From Neobacillus cucumis (lineage in GTDB: Bacteria > Bacillota > Bacilli > Bacillales_B > DSM-18226): a DNA stretch of 64,000 bases. Below, piece by piece: positions 9,191 to 18,039 of the stretch. The DNA lies in the NCBI RefSeq assembly GCF_023715505.1, contig NZ_JAMBOH010000020.1, positions 32,262-96,261 of the forward strand. Reading direction: 5' to 3'. Each line of letters begins with the position of its first letter. The stretch's first letter is position 1. The position numbers and the translations under genes are program-made. Under the pieces are notes generated by a model. It was not told where the DNA came from. It did not search any database and saw nothing but the letters and a program-made list of their open reading frames with translations.

Positions 9191-10054
9191 TTATTTTAAT
9201 TTCCCGCCAAATACCGGGAAGAAGCTATGCTCACCATAATTCTGGATGTGCTTTACATTCTTCAACGTCTCCATATCTTCATCGCTGATAACAAAATCAA
9301 GCTCTGCATTGTTTCTCATGTGATCCGGATTTGCCGTTTTAGGAATTACTACAAGACCAAGCTGGATATCATATCGTAGGCAAGCTTGAGCAACTGATAC
9401 TCCATACTTATCAGCTATTACCTTTACCTCTCTATTATTGAGAACTGCACCGTGTGCAATTGGTGAATATGCCTCTACCAGGATGTCATTTTCCTGGCAG
9501 AATTCAATTAGTTCCAAAGGTGTATTGCTCACATGTGCCAATATCTGATTCACCATCGGCTTGATCTCACAGCTTGCAAGAATATTCTCTACATCATCCT
9601 GCAGGAAGTTAGAAAGACCGATTGCCTTTATCTTGCCTGTCTTATAAGCATCCTCCAAAGATTTCCATACTTCTTTGTTTTCCTCGAAGTAACGGTTCTC
9701 TTCACGGAACTCCATCCAAGGCTGTGGGCTGTGGATAATCAGAAGGTCAATGTAATCTAGTCCCATCTTTGCTAGAGACTCATCAATGGAATTCGTAACT
9801 GCATCATAGGCCTTTGCTTCTGCAGCAACCTTTGTCGTGATGAAAAGTTCTTCTCTTGCAACACCGCAGGAACGGATTCCTTCGCCTACACCAGCTTCAT
9901 TCATATAAGCCTGAGCAGTATCAATATGACGATATCCGATAGATACCGCATCACGCACTGCCTGTGCTGTTTGTGCATCGTTAAGCAGCCAGGTACCAAG
10001 ACCTAATTTTGGAATTTCTACACCATTTGATAATTTGTAAGTTTCGTTAAACAT
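9191..10054 (-). CDS. Aldo/keto reductase, 2,5-diketo-D-gluconate reductase type
   Basis: Short-form AKR of 287 residues (AKR5 type). It starts with LSNGVEIPKLGLGTW. The tetrad is visible: Asp and Tyr in YRHIDTAQAYMNEAGVG, Lys in FITTKV and His in LLIIHSP. The NADPH end VVIPKTANPDHMRNN has the Lys usual for 2'-phosphate binding. The start follows AAAGGAGA. It sits between a dead tautomerase gene and an MFS exporter, probably one transcript starting at the 11.1-kb promoter. It probably reduces an aldehyde or dicarbonyl. Confidence 0.9.
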   Translation of the reverse strand: MFNETYKLSNGVEIPKLGLGTWLLNDAQTAQAVRDAVSIGYRHIDTAQAYMNEAGVGEGIRSCGVAREELFITTKVAAEAKAYDAVTNSIDESLAKMGLDYIDLLIIHSPQPWMEFREENRYFEENKEVWKSLEDAYKTGKIKAIGLSNFLQDDVENILASCEIKPMVNQILAHVSNTPLELIEFCQENDILVEAYSPIAHGAVLNNREVKVIADKYGVSVAQACLRYDIQLGLVVIPKTANPDHMRNNAELDFVISDEDMETLKNVKHIQNYGEHSFFPVFGGKLK

Positions 10055-10084
10055 GCTTTTGTCTCCTTTACATAGTTATATTTT

Positions 10085-10267
10085 TTATAGCACCTTGTCT
10101 TATATACTTGGTTTTCCCAAATCTCATTAGGAATTTCTTCAAATAAAACAGAGATACTAGACTCTCCAGCATTAACTGTATATCTAACAGCTTGAACAAT
10201 GTTATCTGAAATTTTTCTATTGTTCTTCAGTCCTGCATGGTAAAAGTTTTACAATAATATGTGGTAT
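10085..10267 (-). pseudogene. 4-oxalocrotonate tautomerase family, broken
   Basis: The minus strand reads PHIIVKLLPCRTEEQ, then, after a one-base frame change, RKISDNIVQAVRYT and ISVLFEEIPNEIWENQVYK. Together these cover a whole small tautomerase. The position of the start codon holds ATA instead of ATG, just before the catalytic Pro, behind a good GGGG ribosome binding site. A start mutation plus a frameshift make it a pseudogene. It lies 16 bp past the carboxymuconolactone-decarboxylase-like gene, so it was an operon member. Confidence 0.65.
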
Positions 10268-10283
10268 CCCCTATTCTACTTTC

Positions 10284-11039
10284 TTAATTTTCAGGAATAA
10301 TTTCATTAATGCAAGCTAATGAGTTCAGTGTTCTCGGAAAGCCCATATATGGGAGGCAGTGAGTAATGGCGGTGATCAACGTTTCCTTGTCATTGCCTAC
10401 ATTTTTGTTGCCAAGCACATGTGACTTTACTTGGCTTTCACAACCGCCCAGCGTACTGATAATACAAAGTGTCAACAACTCCCGTGTTTTCAAATCAAGT
10501 CCCTCGCGAGTGTAAAAGTCTCCAAAGCAAAAGGAGGAAAGATAGTCCTGTATATGCTTTTGATTTGCTGGGGCAGCCTCACGCATTTTTGCAATTTTCT
10601 CACCAAAAATTCCCACCTGAACTGATAGTCCCTTGTAAAAGCGATTTTCTTCATCTACCTGTTTTTGACTCTCAATTGGTAAGGAGATATTCATGGATTT
10701 GAAAACCTCATTGACTTCATTGATAGAGTTTAATGTTTTGGGAAATCCGATGTATGGAGCACATTGGTAAACGGCCTCTTTGATTTCTACAGGTGTAAGG
10801 CCGACGTTCAGTGCGGCAACTACATGTGCCTTGAGCTGAGGCAACGTCTGGTTCGTGGTAAGCACTACCAAAGTGATTAACTCACGTTGCTTGTCATCCA
10901 GATTCCCTTGATAGAATACCTCCCCAAAAATGAAGCGACTAAGGATGTCCTGAAAATCAGGATCAGTAGCGTATGCCGCTGGTACTCCATTTCCAAATAG
11001 CTGTTTGTATTTTTCTTTGCTCTTTTCAATGCGATCCAT
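10284..11039 (-). CDS. Double-domain carboxymuconolactone decarboxylase-like protein
   Basis: The 251-residue protein holds two AhpD/CMD-fold repeats. Each has an ELxTL helix, a QxKxHV segment and a Y(I/M)GFPxTLNS ending (residues about 50-130 and 165-250). Such proteins act as peroxidases, decarboxylases or lyases. The paired cysteines of AhpD are absent in repeat 1 (one Cys in QCAPYIGFP), so peroxidase action is doubtful. The start is the ATG at 11037-11039 behind AGGAGG; the frame upstream of it is not likely to be used. It is divergent from the tetR-type gene across a shared promoter/operator. Confidence 0.82.
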   Translation of the reverse strand: MDRIEKSKEKYKQLFGNGVPAAYATDPDFQDILSRFIFGEVFYQGNLDDKQRELITLVVLTTNQTLPQLKAHVVAALNVGLTPVEIKEAVYQCAPYIGFPKTLNSINEVNEVFKSMNISLPIESQKQVDEENRFYKGLSVQVGIFGEKIAKMREAAPANQKHIQDYLSSFCFGDFYTREGLDLKTRELLTLCIISTLGGCESQVKSHVLGNKNVGNDKETLITAITHCLPYMGFPRTLNSLACINEIIPEN

Positions 11040-11125
11040 AAAAAAGCCTCCTGTTTGAAGTTCATTTACTTTTATTATTCCAGTAGTTAGCAGCGACATA
11101 ATGTTATAAAAAATTAATATTGATT

Positions 11126-11236
11126 GATTAATCAACGTCTGTTTATAATTATAAAAAAGCCCTGCTTACTTTCAATGGTTAAATCAACTCAATTCGTTGA
11201 TTACTAAACAAATCAAGTAAAATTGTTGATTATCTT
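11126..11236. promoter_or_regulatory. Divergent promoter/operator, copy 1 of a 111-bp duplicated region
   Basis: For the minus direction TTGAAA (11170-11175), 16 bp, TATAAT (11148-11153). A perfect 12-bp palindrome TTGATTAATCAA lies at 11124-11135, and several AATCAAC/GTTGATT half-sites surround it. It aligns without gaps to 15146-15256 (88 of 111 identical by my count). Probably the site of the TetR-type protein encoded at 11258. Confidence 0.6.
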
Positions 11237-11257
11237 TAGAAAGATTGGTGAAAGAAA

Positions 11258-11806
11258 ATGTCTAAAATAGATAGAAGAATAGTCAAAAGCCAAGTAGCTA
11301 TAAAAAATGCTGTCATTGAACTGATGTCTGAAAAAAGTTTTGATGACATTACCATTCAGGATATTGCTGACAGAGCAGATGTGAATCGAGGAACCATATA
11401 TCTTCATTACACGGATAAATACGATCTATTGGATAAGATGATTGAAGAACATATGGACAATCTCCGAGAACTATGCCAATCGGCATCTGAGATGACTTTT
11501 GAGGAAGGAAATTATGTCTGGTATGAATACTTTGAACGTAATTATTTATTTTTTTCAACCATGTTAGCGAGTAAAGGGGCACCCTCTTTCCGTAGTCGTT
11601 TTCTCGATTTAGTCGTCGAAGAGACTAAAGTGGAAGTGGATACAACCGAAGGAAAAAATCAAGGATTAAGTGAAGATGTTATTCTTCAATTTTTTGGTTC
11701 AGCGGTCGTTGGTGCAGTGGAATGGTGGTTCAAGAATGGAATGCCATTGCCAGCTCGTGTGATGGCAGAACAAACGGGAGCATTGTTAGATAGGAACCTA
11801 GAATAA
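11258..11806 (+). CDS. TetR/AcrR-family transcriptional regulator
   Basis: A 182-residue repressor. The N-terminal helix-turn-helix, ITIQDIADRADVNRGTIYLH followed by YTDKYDLLDKM, spans residues 30-60. The C-terminal ligand and dimer domain has the GAVEWWFKNGMP motif of the group often next to MFS or oxidoreductase genes in Bacillus. Weak ribosome binding site (TTGGTGAAAG). It is divergent from the CMD/AKR/MFS genes. The same operator region recurs in front of the ADH-SDR-MFS genes, so it probably controls both. Confidence 0.88.
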   Translation: MSKIDRRIVKSQVAIKNAVIELMSEKSFDDITIQDIADRADVNRGTIYLHYTDKYDLLDKMIEEHMDNLRELCQSASEMTFEEGNYVWYEYFERNYLFFSTMLASKGAPSFRSRFLDLVVEETKVEVDTTEGKNQGLSEDVILQFFGSAVVGAVEWWFKNGMPLPARVMAEQTGALLDRNLE

Positions 11807-11831
11807 TGGAACAACATTTTTAAAGAAATGA

Positions 11832-11870
11832 AATAACCTGAGTCTCTATCACTACGGGACTCAGGTTATT
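11832..11870. terminator. Bidirectional terminator between tetR-type gene and MFS gene
   Basis: A 13-bp perfect stem, AATAACCTGAGTC with its complement, between convergent genes; T-rich on both sides. Confidence 0.85.
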
Positions 11871-11940
11871 TACTATTAAGGTCTATTTGACATCTTGCAT
11901 AGGCATTGAGAAATAGATAAAACAGAATGAATGTTGATAG

Positions 11941-13149
11941 TTACCTGTATTGTGATACTGTTGATGACCTTCTCACCAAGATTACGTAGGAGATAACAGC
12001 CAGTATACTTGTCATAAAAATGGTGAATCCAAATGGAACGGCAGAATTTTCTCCAGCCATTCCTACTAAAGGAGAAGTGACAGCCCCTAATGCAAATTGA
12101 AGAGTACCTAATACGGCGGCCGCACTCCCGGCAATATGCCCTTGTGATTCCATTGCCAGTGTAAATGAAACCGGTCCGATGATTCCAATAGCTGCTGCGA
12201 ATAAGAAGATGGCAAGGAACAACGCAACGAAAGGTCCGTGAACTAGCACGACCATTAAAATGGCAGCGGTAGTGATGAAAGCTAACAGCAGCCCGATCCG
12301 AAATATACGATGTTCGTCCATCCGCCCGGCCAGTCGTTTGACAAGCTGTGATCCCAAAATAATCCCAACCCCATTTAATGCAAAAAGAACGGAAAACAGT
12401 TGAGGCGATATTCCATACATATTTTGATAAATAAACGGAGTACCGGCCACATACGCAAATACACCAGCGAACAATATGCCATTTACAAGCGCATACCCCA
12501 TAAAACTCCGATCTCGAAGTAAGGAACTGTAGTTTCCAACTACTTCCCTGAAATTGCTGGGAACACGCTGACGAGCAGGCAAGCTTTCTTTTATTCCCCA
12601 TATGGTTATGCATGTTAAAAAAAGCCCTAATAAACCTAGAAAAATAAACACACCGATCCATGAAGTGAACGTAGTCACTACGCTCCCGGCAGTAGGGGAA
12701 ATCAATGGAGCGACATTACTAATCATCGTCAACAATGCCATGAATTTTACCATTTCTACTCCACTGTAGCGATCACGAACGATCGCACGAGAAATAACAA
12801 GTCCTGCGGCAGCGACAAATCCTTGAATAAAGCGGAAAATAATAAAGATACCGACGCTTGGCGAGAACGCACACACTATAGAAATGAGAAAATAAAGCAG
12901 CATCGAAATCAGCAAAGGCTTCCGCCTGCCATGAGCATCGCTTAAAGGACCTGCAACGAGCTGCCCCACACCTAACCCTAACAAACTGGCCGTTAGGCTC
13001 GCTTGAATGGAAGATGCCGTTGTATTAAAATCATTCATCATTTGCGGCAGCGATGAAAGATACATATCGACCGTAAAGGGTCCCAATGCAGAAAAAGCGG
13101 AAAGCATCAAGGCAAATAGAACTGGACGGTTAGTGGTCTTAACCTTCAT
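11941..13149 (-). CDS. Bcr/CflA family drug-resistance MFS transporter
   Basis: Proton-coupled multidrug efflux protein of 402 residues and 12 membrane segments. The Bcr/CflA hallmarks are FTVDMYLSSLPQM near the N-terminus, GQLVAGPLSDAHGRRKPL in loop 2-3 and RFIQGFVAAAGLVISRAIVRD in helices 4-5. The start is the ATG behind GGAGG. It is last in a run ADH-SDR-MFS with gaps of 30 and 86 bp, so likely co-transcribed from the 15.2-kb promoter and ending at the terminator at 11832. Confidence 0.92.
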   Translation of the reverse strand: MKVKTTNRPVLFALMLSAFSALGPFTVDMYLSSLPQMMNDFNTTASSIQASLTASLLGLGVGQLVAGPLSDAHGRRKPLLISMLLYFLISIVCAFSPSVGIFIIFRFIQGFVAAAGLVISRAIVRDRYSGVEMVKFMALLTMISNVAPLISPTAGSVVTTFTSWIGVFIFLGLLGLFLTCITIWGIKESLPARQRVPSNFREVVGNYSSLLRDRSFMGYALVNGILFAGVFAYVAGTPFIYQNMYGISPQLFSVLFALNGVGIILGSQLVKRLAGRMDEHRIFRIGLLLAFITTAAILMVVLVHGPFVALFLAIFLFAAAIGIIGPVSFTLAMESQGHIAGSAAAVLGTLQFALGAVTSPLVGMAGENSAVPFGFTIFMTSILAVISYVILVRRSSTVSQYR

Positions 13150-13179
13150 TCATATTCCTCCTTACCCGTACTTGATTTG

Positions 13180-13887
13180 TTACCAATCGATTCGTTTTCC
13201 ATCTAGGAAGAATCCCCCATTAGGTCCTTCAGGTCCTATCGTAGCTAACCAAAGGATTGACTCTGCTGCTTGTTTAGGGGTTCTTGGAGCAGATGGTCCA
13301 CCCATATCTGAGCTCACCCATCCAGGATCAACCGCATTTATTTTAATATCACCTTTGGTTTCTGCCGCTGCCAATTGAGTCAAACCATTTAGGGCAAGTT
13401 TAGACAACTTATAAGCGCCTGCACCTTGATAAGACATTTCGCTCATCGCCCCATATTCAGAGGAAATATTAATAATTCTCCCATATCCGTGTTTTTCCAT
13501 GAGAGGAATAAACGAACGGAGACAATAGTAAGCTCCGAAGAAATTTGTTTCCATCGTTCTCTTCAAAATAGAAGGGTCCATAGCCACTAACTTTTTATTC
13601 TCATCCAAATAAACACCGGCATTATTAATCAATACGTCTAATCTTCCATACAGCTCATTTACTGTAACAGCAGCTTGACGGATGCTTTCTTGATCATTTA
13701 CATCCATCGCCACAAACGAAACATCCAGATTTGACTCCTTCAGTTTTTGCACTGCTTTATGACCTATTTCCGGATCGCGACATGCCAAAATGACTTTAAA
13801 ACCTTTCAAAGACAATTGTTTGACCAATTCGTATCCAATTCCTCGATTCCCACCGGTAACAAGTGCAATGTTTAAATCCTTTGACAT
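13180..13887 (-). CDS. SDR-family carbonyl reductase
   Basis: Short-chain dehydrogenase of 235 residues, NADP(H)-dependent by the Arg in ACRDPE after beta2. It shows the Rossmann motif TGGNRGIG (residues 11-18), NNAG, the catalytic Ser in NISSEYG and YKLSK for the Tyr-Lys pair. It resembles plant and animal carbonyl reductases rather than the FabG type. Start behind TGGGGGA. It lies between an alcohol dehydrogenase and an efflux gene; the three probably handle the same class of reactive carbonyls. Confidence 0.88.
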   Translation of the reverse strand: MSKDLNIALVTGGNRGIGYELVKQLSLKGFKVILACRDPEIGHKAVQKLKESNLDVSFVAMDVNDQESIRQAAVTVNELYGRLDVLINNAGVYLDENKKLVAMDPSILKRTMETNFFGAYYCLRSFIPLMEKHGYGRIINISSEYGAMSEMSYQGAGAYKLSKLALNGLTQLAAAETKGDIKINAVDPGWVSSDMGGPSAPRTPKQAAESILWLATIGPEGPNGGFFLDGKRIDW

Positions 13888-13973
13888 TTTTTATCCCCCA
13901 TTTTTCGGCTATTAAAATACCAAATGAGGCACTCCGTGTAGAGTGCCCCCTATTATGTTGCTAGGAATACTTG

Positions 13974-15023
13974 TTATTCATTATCCATTGTGTTGATGTC
14001 AATCACAAATCGATAGCGGACATCTGAAGCTAGGACGCGCTCCCAGGCTTCATCAATCTCATTGGCGGAAATAACCTCGATCTCCGGAGCAATGTGGTGT
14101 TCAGCACAAAAGTCGAGCATTTCCTGTGTTTCGCGAATTCCACCAATTGACGATCCGGCAAACGACCGGCGATGACCAATAAGTGAGAATACGTTAACGT
14201 CAAGCGGTTCCGCTGGCGCACCGACGTTGACCATTGTTCCATCTAGCGAGAGCAACGAAAGGTAGGCACTAATATCGATCTTAGCGCTCACTGTATTCAC
14301 GATGAGGTCAAACGAACCAGCCAGTTTCTGAAACGTCTCTGGATCGCTCGTAGCATAATAATGGTCCGCACCAAGCTGCAAACCGTCTTCTTTCTTCTTC
14401 AATGTTTGTGATAAAACAGTAACCTCTGCCCCCATGGCATGAGCAAGCTTCACCGCCATGTGTCCAAGCCCGCCAAGTCCAACAATCGCTACCTTTTTGC
14501 CAGGTGCAGCCCCCCAATGGCGCAGCGGAGAGTACGTTGTGATGCCTGCACACAAGAGTGGAGCGGCGACGTCAAGCTCAATGCTGTCTGGGATTCGAAC
14601 GACGAAACCTTCCGTAACGACGATGTGAGAGGAATAACCGCCCTGCGTGTATTGCCCATACTTGTCGATAGATCCATAGGTGCCTGTCATTCCATTAAGG
14701 CAATACTGCTCCTCTCCGTTATGGCAGTGAACACATTCTCCACAGGAGTCAACCATACAGCCTACCCCGACTCGGTCACCAACGGTAAATTTTGTGACTT
14801 CCGAACCTACTTGGGTGACAATTCCGGCAATCTCGTGGCCTGGAACGAAAGGATAGTTTACCGGACCCCACTCGCCTCGAGTTGCATGAATGTCAGAGTG
14901 GCAAATACCAGCGTACTTAATCTCAATGAGGACATCATGCGGCTGTAGATCCCTGCGCTCGATCGTGGCCGGTTTGAACGAACCTTCTGGATTAAATACA
15001 GCGCGTGCTTTAGCGTTAATCAT
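13974..15023 (-). CDS. Zinc-dependent alcohol dehydrogenase (AdhA/YjgB type), paralog 1
   Basis: Medium-chain dehydrogenase of 349 residues. Catalytic zinc: Cys in [15 protein letters not shown] and the PGHEIAG His-Glu. Structural zinc: four Cys in [17 protein letters not shown]. The coenzyme motif is [18 protein letters not shown]. It belongs to the cinnamyl-alcohol-dehydrogenase/AdhA branch that reduces aldehydes with NADPH. It is very similar to the protein at 15378 along its whole length, so this is a tandem duplication. Start behind AGGAGGG. Transcription probably starts at the operator copy at 15146 and continues into the SDR and MFS genes. Confidence 0.92.
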   Translation of the reverse strand: MINAKARAVFNPEGSFKPATIERRDLQPHDVLIEIKYAGICHSDIHATRGEWGPVNYPFVPGHEIAGIVTQVGSEVTKFTVGDRVGVGCMVDSCGECVHCHNGEEQYCLNGMTGTYGSIDKYGQYTQGGYSSHIVVTEGFVVRIPDSIELDVAAPLLCAGITTYSPLRHWGAAPGKKVAIVGLGGLGHMAVKLAHAMGAEVTVLSQTLKKKEDGLQLGADHYYATSDPETFQKLAGSFDLIVNTVSAKIDISAYLSLLSLDGTMVNVGAPAEPLDVNVFSLIGHRRSFAGSSIGGIRETQEMLDFCAEHHIAPEIEVISANEIDEAWERVLASDVRYRFVIDINTMDNE

Positions 15024-15145
15024 ATAAAACCCTCCTGTAATACAAATAACATTGATTCTTTACAATCCTGTTGGTTGGGATCTCGGACAATTTCTGTCAA
15101 GTAACACAACATCAATTAGATAGTATGTATTAGCCCTCTTAGCAA

Positions 15146-15256
15146 GATTAATCAACATCTGTTTATTATTATAAATAGAACCAAGATGCTTTCAATGGTT
15201 AAAAAAACGTAATTCGTTGTTTATTCAACAAATTAATGAAAATTGTTGAGTATTTT
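15146..15256. promoter_or_regulatory. Promoter/operator, copy 2 of the 111-bp duplicated region
   Basis: Gapless match to 11126-11236. The minus promoter is kept in place: TTGAAA (15190-15195), 16 bp, TATAAT (15168-15173). The palindrome core GATTAATC and the AATTCGTTG and AATTGTTGA blocks are also kept. It lies about 140 bp in front of alcohol dehydrogenase 1. Confidence 0.6.
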
Positions 15257-15290
15257 ATGGTATTTTTTTAAACCTTTTAAATCTAATAAT

Positions 15291-15319
15291 AAGGCCAGGT
15301 TGTGAGCATACCTGGCCTT
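15291..15319. terminator. Terminator after alcohol dehydrogenase 2
   Basis: AAGGCCAGGT/ACCTGGCCTT stem with a 9-base loop, 58 bp past the stop codon. A T-run is strongest in the plus direction, but TTATTATT follows in the minus direction as well. Confidence 0.7.
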
Positions 15320-15377
15320 TTTTTAATAATTTTAAACAACCTCGAACTTACCATTAGAATTTATCATCTATTGCAAA

Positions 15378-16418
15378 TTACATTGTGCTGATGTCAATCA
15401 CGAATCGATACTTCACATCCGAAGCTAATACGCGTTCGTAGGCTTCATCAATTTGGTCGGCTGAAATGACTTCAATCTTAGGAAGAAGGTTATGTTCTGC
15501 ACAGAAATCTAACATCTCCTGAGTCTCACGGATACCTCCAATCATTGAACCTGCAAATGAACGGCGATGACCGATGAGAGAGAACACATTTAGTGACAGT
15601 GGCTCTGCTGGCGCACCGACGTTGACCAATGCACCATCCAGTGCCAGCAACGAAAGGTAGGCACTAATATCAATCTTAGCGCTTACTGTATTAATGATAA
15701 GGTCGAACGTACCCGCAAGATTCTTAAACGTCTCTGGATCGCTTGTTGCATAGTAATTGTCTGCTCCTAATTGCAAACCATCTTCCTTTTTCTTCAATGT
15801 TTGTGACAGAACGGTAACCTCGGCACCCATGGCGTGTGCAATTTGGACAGCCATATGACCAAGTCCGCCCATACCAACAACCGCTACTTTCTTACCTGGA
15901 CCAGCCCCCCAGTGGTTTAATGGCGAATATGTCGTAATACCTGCGCAAAGTAATGGTGCTGCAGCATCAAGCTCAATACTATCAGGAATCCTGACTACGA
16001 AGTCCTCCGTTACGACAATGTGGGTTGAATAGCCACCTTGGGTTGGCTCACCGTATTTATCAACACCAGCGTATGTAGGAATATTTCCATTAAGACAGTA
16101 TTGTTCTTCTCCTTTACGGCAATTTTCACATTCGCCACAGGAATCAACCATACAGCCGACTCCTACCCGGTCACCGACCTTGTATTTTGAGACCTCTCTG
16201 CCTACTTCGGTGACAATTCCCGCAATCTCATGTCCAGGTACGAGCGGATAGTTCACGGGACCCCATTCGCCGTGAGCAGTATGGATGTCAGAATGGCAAA
16301 TGCCCGCATATTTAATTTCAATCAGAACATCATGCAAATCAAGATCTCGTCTTTTAATTTCAGCCGCTCGAAAAGGTTTGTCTGGACCGTCTACAGCTCG
16401 TGCTTTAGCAGTTATCAT
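15378..16418 (-). CDS. Zinc-dependent alcohol dehydrogenase (AdhA/YjgB type), paralog 2
   Basis: A 346-residue paralog of the 13974 protein with all zinc ligands: [22 protein letters not shown] and four Cys in [17 protein letters not shown]. The Rossmann motif is [18 protein letters not shown]. Start behind GGAGG. Unlike paralog 1 it is driven by a MerR-type promoter (16541-16571) and faces a merR-type gene. That is the arrangement of adhA/adhR in B. subtilis, where AdhR answers formaldehyde and other electrophiles. I infer the same role here: aldehyde detoxification. Confidence 0.92.
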   Translation of the reverse strand: MITAKARAVDGPDKPFRAAEIKRRDLDLHDVLIEIKYAGICHSDIHTAHGEWGPVNYPLVPGHEIAGIVTEVGREVSKYKVGDRVGVGCMVDSCGECENCRKGEEQYCLNGNIPTYAGVDKYGEPTQGGYSTHIVVTEDFVVRIPDSIELDAAAPLLCAGITTYSPLNHWGAGPGKKVAVVGMGGLGHMAVQIAHAMGAEVTVLSQTLKKKEDGLQLGADNYYATSDPETFKNLAGTFDLIINTVSAKIDISAYLSLLALDGALVNVGAPAEPLSLNVFSLIGHRRSFAGSMIGGIRETQEMLDFCAEHNLLPKIEVISADQIDEAYERVLASDVKYRFVIDISTM

Positions 16419-16540
16419 AAAAAAACCTCCAATAATTTATAGTTTTCAAGAGAAAAAGCTTGTACCGGATTTAAATGAAAGAATCAGGTTAAAATTCCCC
16501 TTCATTTCCTTCTATCCTTTCTTTTTTCTCTTGCAAAACC

Positions 16541-16571
16541 ATATTAATCCCTATAGTTAACTCTAGGTCAA
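16541..16571 (-). promoter_or_regulatory. MerR-type promoter (19-bp spacer) of alcohol dehydrogenase 2
   Basis: TTGACC (16566-16571), a spacer of exactly 19 bp, TAATAT (16541-16546). The spacer holds TATAGTTAACTCTA (16552-16565), one mismatch from the perfect palindrome at 16746-16759. An overlong spacer with a central dyad is the classic target for MerR-family activation by DNA untwisting. Confidence 0.8.
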
Positions 16572-16704
16572 GAGATTAGTATAGAATTCTTTTTTAAGAT
16601 CTCATGACCATAATGATTTTAAACGATATGGCATACCCTAAAGCTACCTATATTGTATATCACCGTTAAACAGAGCCAAGTTCTACTTTCCCTGTAAGGT
16701 TACT

Positions 16705-16759
16705 TTGACATTCGGCAAATACCGTGATAAAATCTCCTAAATTCATAGAGTTAACTCTA
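16705..16759 (+). promoter_or_regulatory. merR-type gene promoter and operator
   Basis: TTGACA (16705-16710), 17 bp, TAAAAT (16728-16733). The perfect 14-bp palindrome TAGAGTTAACTCTA lies at 16746-16759, just downstream of the expected transcription start, where a bound regulator would repress its own gene. Confidence 0.75.
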
Positions 16760-16784
16760 CGTCTATCATTAGAATAGGAGAAAA

Positions 16785-17204
16785 ATGATGAAGACATATT
16801 CTATAAGTGAAGTTGCAAAAGAATTAAATCTTACAGTTTATACCTTGCGTTACTACGACAAAGAGGGTCTAATTCCTTATGTAGAACGGACAACCAGCGG
16901 AACTCGAGTGTTTAAAGAATCCGATATCGAGGCCTTAAAAGTAATTGAATGTCTGAAAGCTACCGGGATGCCTATTAAAGAAATTAAAACTTTCATTGAT
17001 TGGTGTTCTGATGGGGATGCCACGTTGCAACAACGATATGACATGTTTTTAGACCGAAAAGCTCATGTTGAAGCACAGATGGTAGAACTTAAAAAAACAA
17101 TGGAAGTCATCGAGCATAAATGCTTATATTACAAGACTGCATTAGAGGCTAGAACGGAAGAGATTCACAAAAATACTAAAATAGGAATTTCCATTTCTAA
17201 TTAA
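16785..17204 (+). CDS. MerR-family regulator (AdhR-like)
   Basis: A 139-residue activator with the winged helix at the N-terminus: YSISEVAKELNLTVYTLRYY, then DKEGLIPYVERT and GTRVFKESDI. It ends in a coiled coil (residues about 80-125) for dimerisation. One Cys lies in FIDWCSDGD and another in EHKCLYY. AdhR of B. subtilis senses electrophiles through a Cys in this part, so a thiol-based mechanism is possible. Start ATG behind AGGAG (a second ATG follows directly). Matching palindromes sit in its own promoter region and in that of the adjacent alcohol dehydrogenase. Confidence 0.88.
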   Translation: MMKTYSISEVAKELNLTVYTLRYYDKEGLIPYVERTTSGTRVFKESDIEALKVIECLKATGMPIKEIKTFIDWCSDGDATLQQRYDMFLDRKAHVEAQMVELKKTMEVIEHKCLYYKTALEARTEEIHKNTKIGISISN

Positions 17205-17345
17205 AGTATAGATACACTACGAACATAGACGAAGCATACTAGTATCTTAATATGAAGAGCCATGGAATAAAGCCCCTTCTTTACTACTATGATAGAACTA
17301 ACGCGAAATTTATTTCAGAATGAATAAAAAATTAAGGAGAAGAAT

Positions 17346-18002
17346 ATGCACGCATTATTAATAGGAGCAACGGGAGCCACAGGTAAAGACTTGCTGGATT
17401 TATTGTTAAAAGACAATTCTTTTCATCAGGTAGATATTTTTGTTAGGCGTGATCTTGATGTCCAACATGAAAAATTAAAGATACATGTTATTGACTTTGA
17501 TCAATCAGAACAATGGAGGCATTTAGTTAAGGGCGATGTTTTGTTTTCGTGTTTGGGAACCACTCTTAAAGCGGCAGGTAGTAAAGAAGCTCAATGGATA
17601 GTTGACTATGGTTATCAATACCAGTTTGCTAAATTTGCCAGAGAAAACAATGTGAATAATTATGTATTGGTATCTTCCGGTTTTTCTTCGCCTAATTCTC
17701 TCTTCTTTTATACCAAGATGAAAGGGCAGTTAGAAGAAGCTGTAAAGGTTTTGGGGTTTCCAAAGTTGTCCATCCTTAACCCGCCTGTATTGATACGAAA
17801 AAATAGTGATAGAACAATGGAAGTTGCCGGGATGAAGGCCATACAGTTTTTTAATAAAATAGGAATTCTTCGCTCTCAAAAACCTTTGCCCACAGAAATA
17901 TTGGCTCAGGCCATGATCAATTCCGCTAAAACAAAGGAAAACGGCATTTTTATGCTAAAAGGCAAAGCGATTTGGAAATGTGCCGAAGCAAATTATCAAT
18001 AA
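17346..18002 (+). CDS. NAD(P)-binding atypical SDR (HTATIP2/YwnB-like)
   Basis: Rossmann-fold protein of 218 residues. The dinucleotide motif ALLIGATGATGK is at the extreme N-terminus. DVLFSCLGTTLKAAGSKEA and YVLVSSGFSS, with a Tyr-Lys pair in FFYTKMKGQLE, follow the order of the TIP30/HTATIP2 group. The substrate is unknown; these act as oxidoreductases or NADP sensors. Start behind AAGGAGAAG. It lies 141 bp after the merR-type gene and could share its transcript. Confidence 0.78.
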   Translation: MHALLIGATGATGKDLLDLLLKDNSFHQVDIFVRRDLDVQHEKLKIHVIDFDQSEQWRHLVKGDVLFSCLGTTLKAAGSKEAQWIVDYGYQYQFAKFARENNVNNYVLVSSGFSSPNSLFFYTKMKGQLEEAVKVLGFPKLSILNPPVLIRKNSDRTMEVAGMKAIQFFNKIGILRSQKPLPTEILAQAMINSAKTKENGIFMLKGKAIWKCAEANYQ

Positions 18003-18039
18003 ATATTTTGGTAAATCTACCAATAGTGAATTAGTGTTA

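Noticed and set aside
11876..12661. Long minus frame overlapping the Bcr/CflA gene
   Set aside because: It lies in another frame of a clear MFS gene and its translation has no membrane pattern or known motif.
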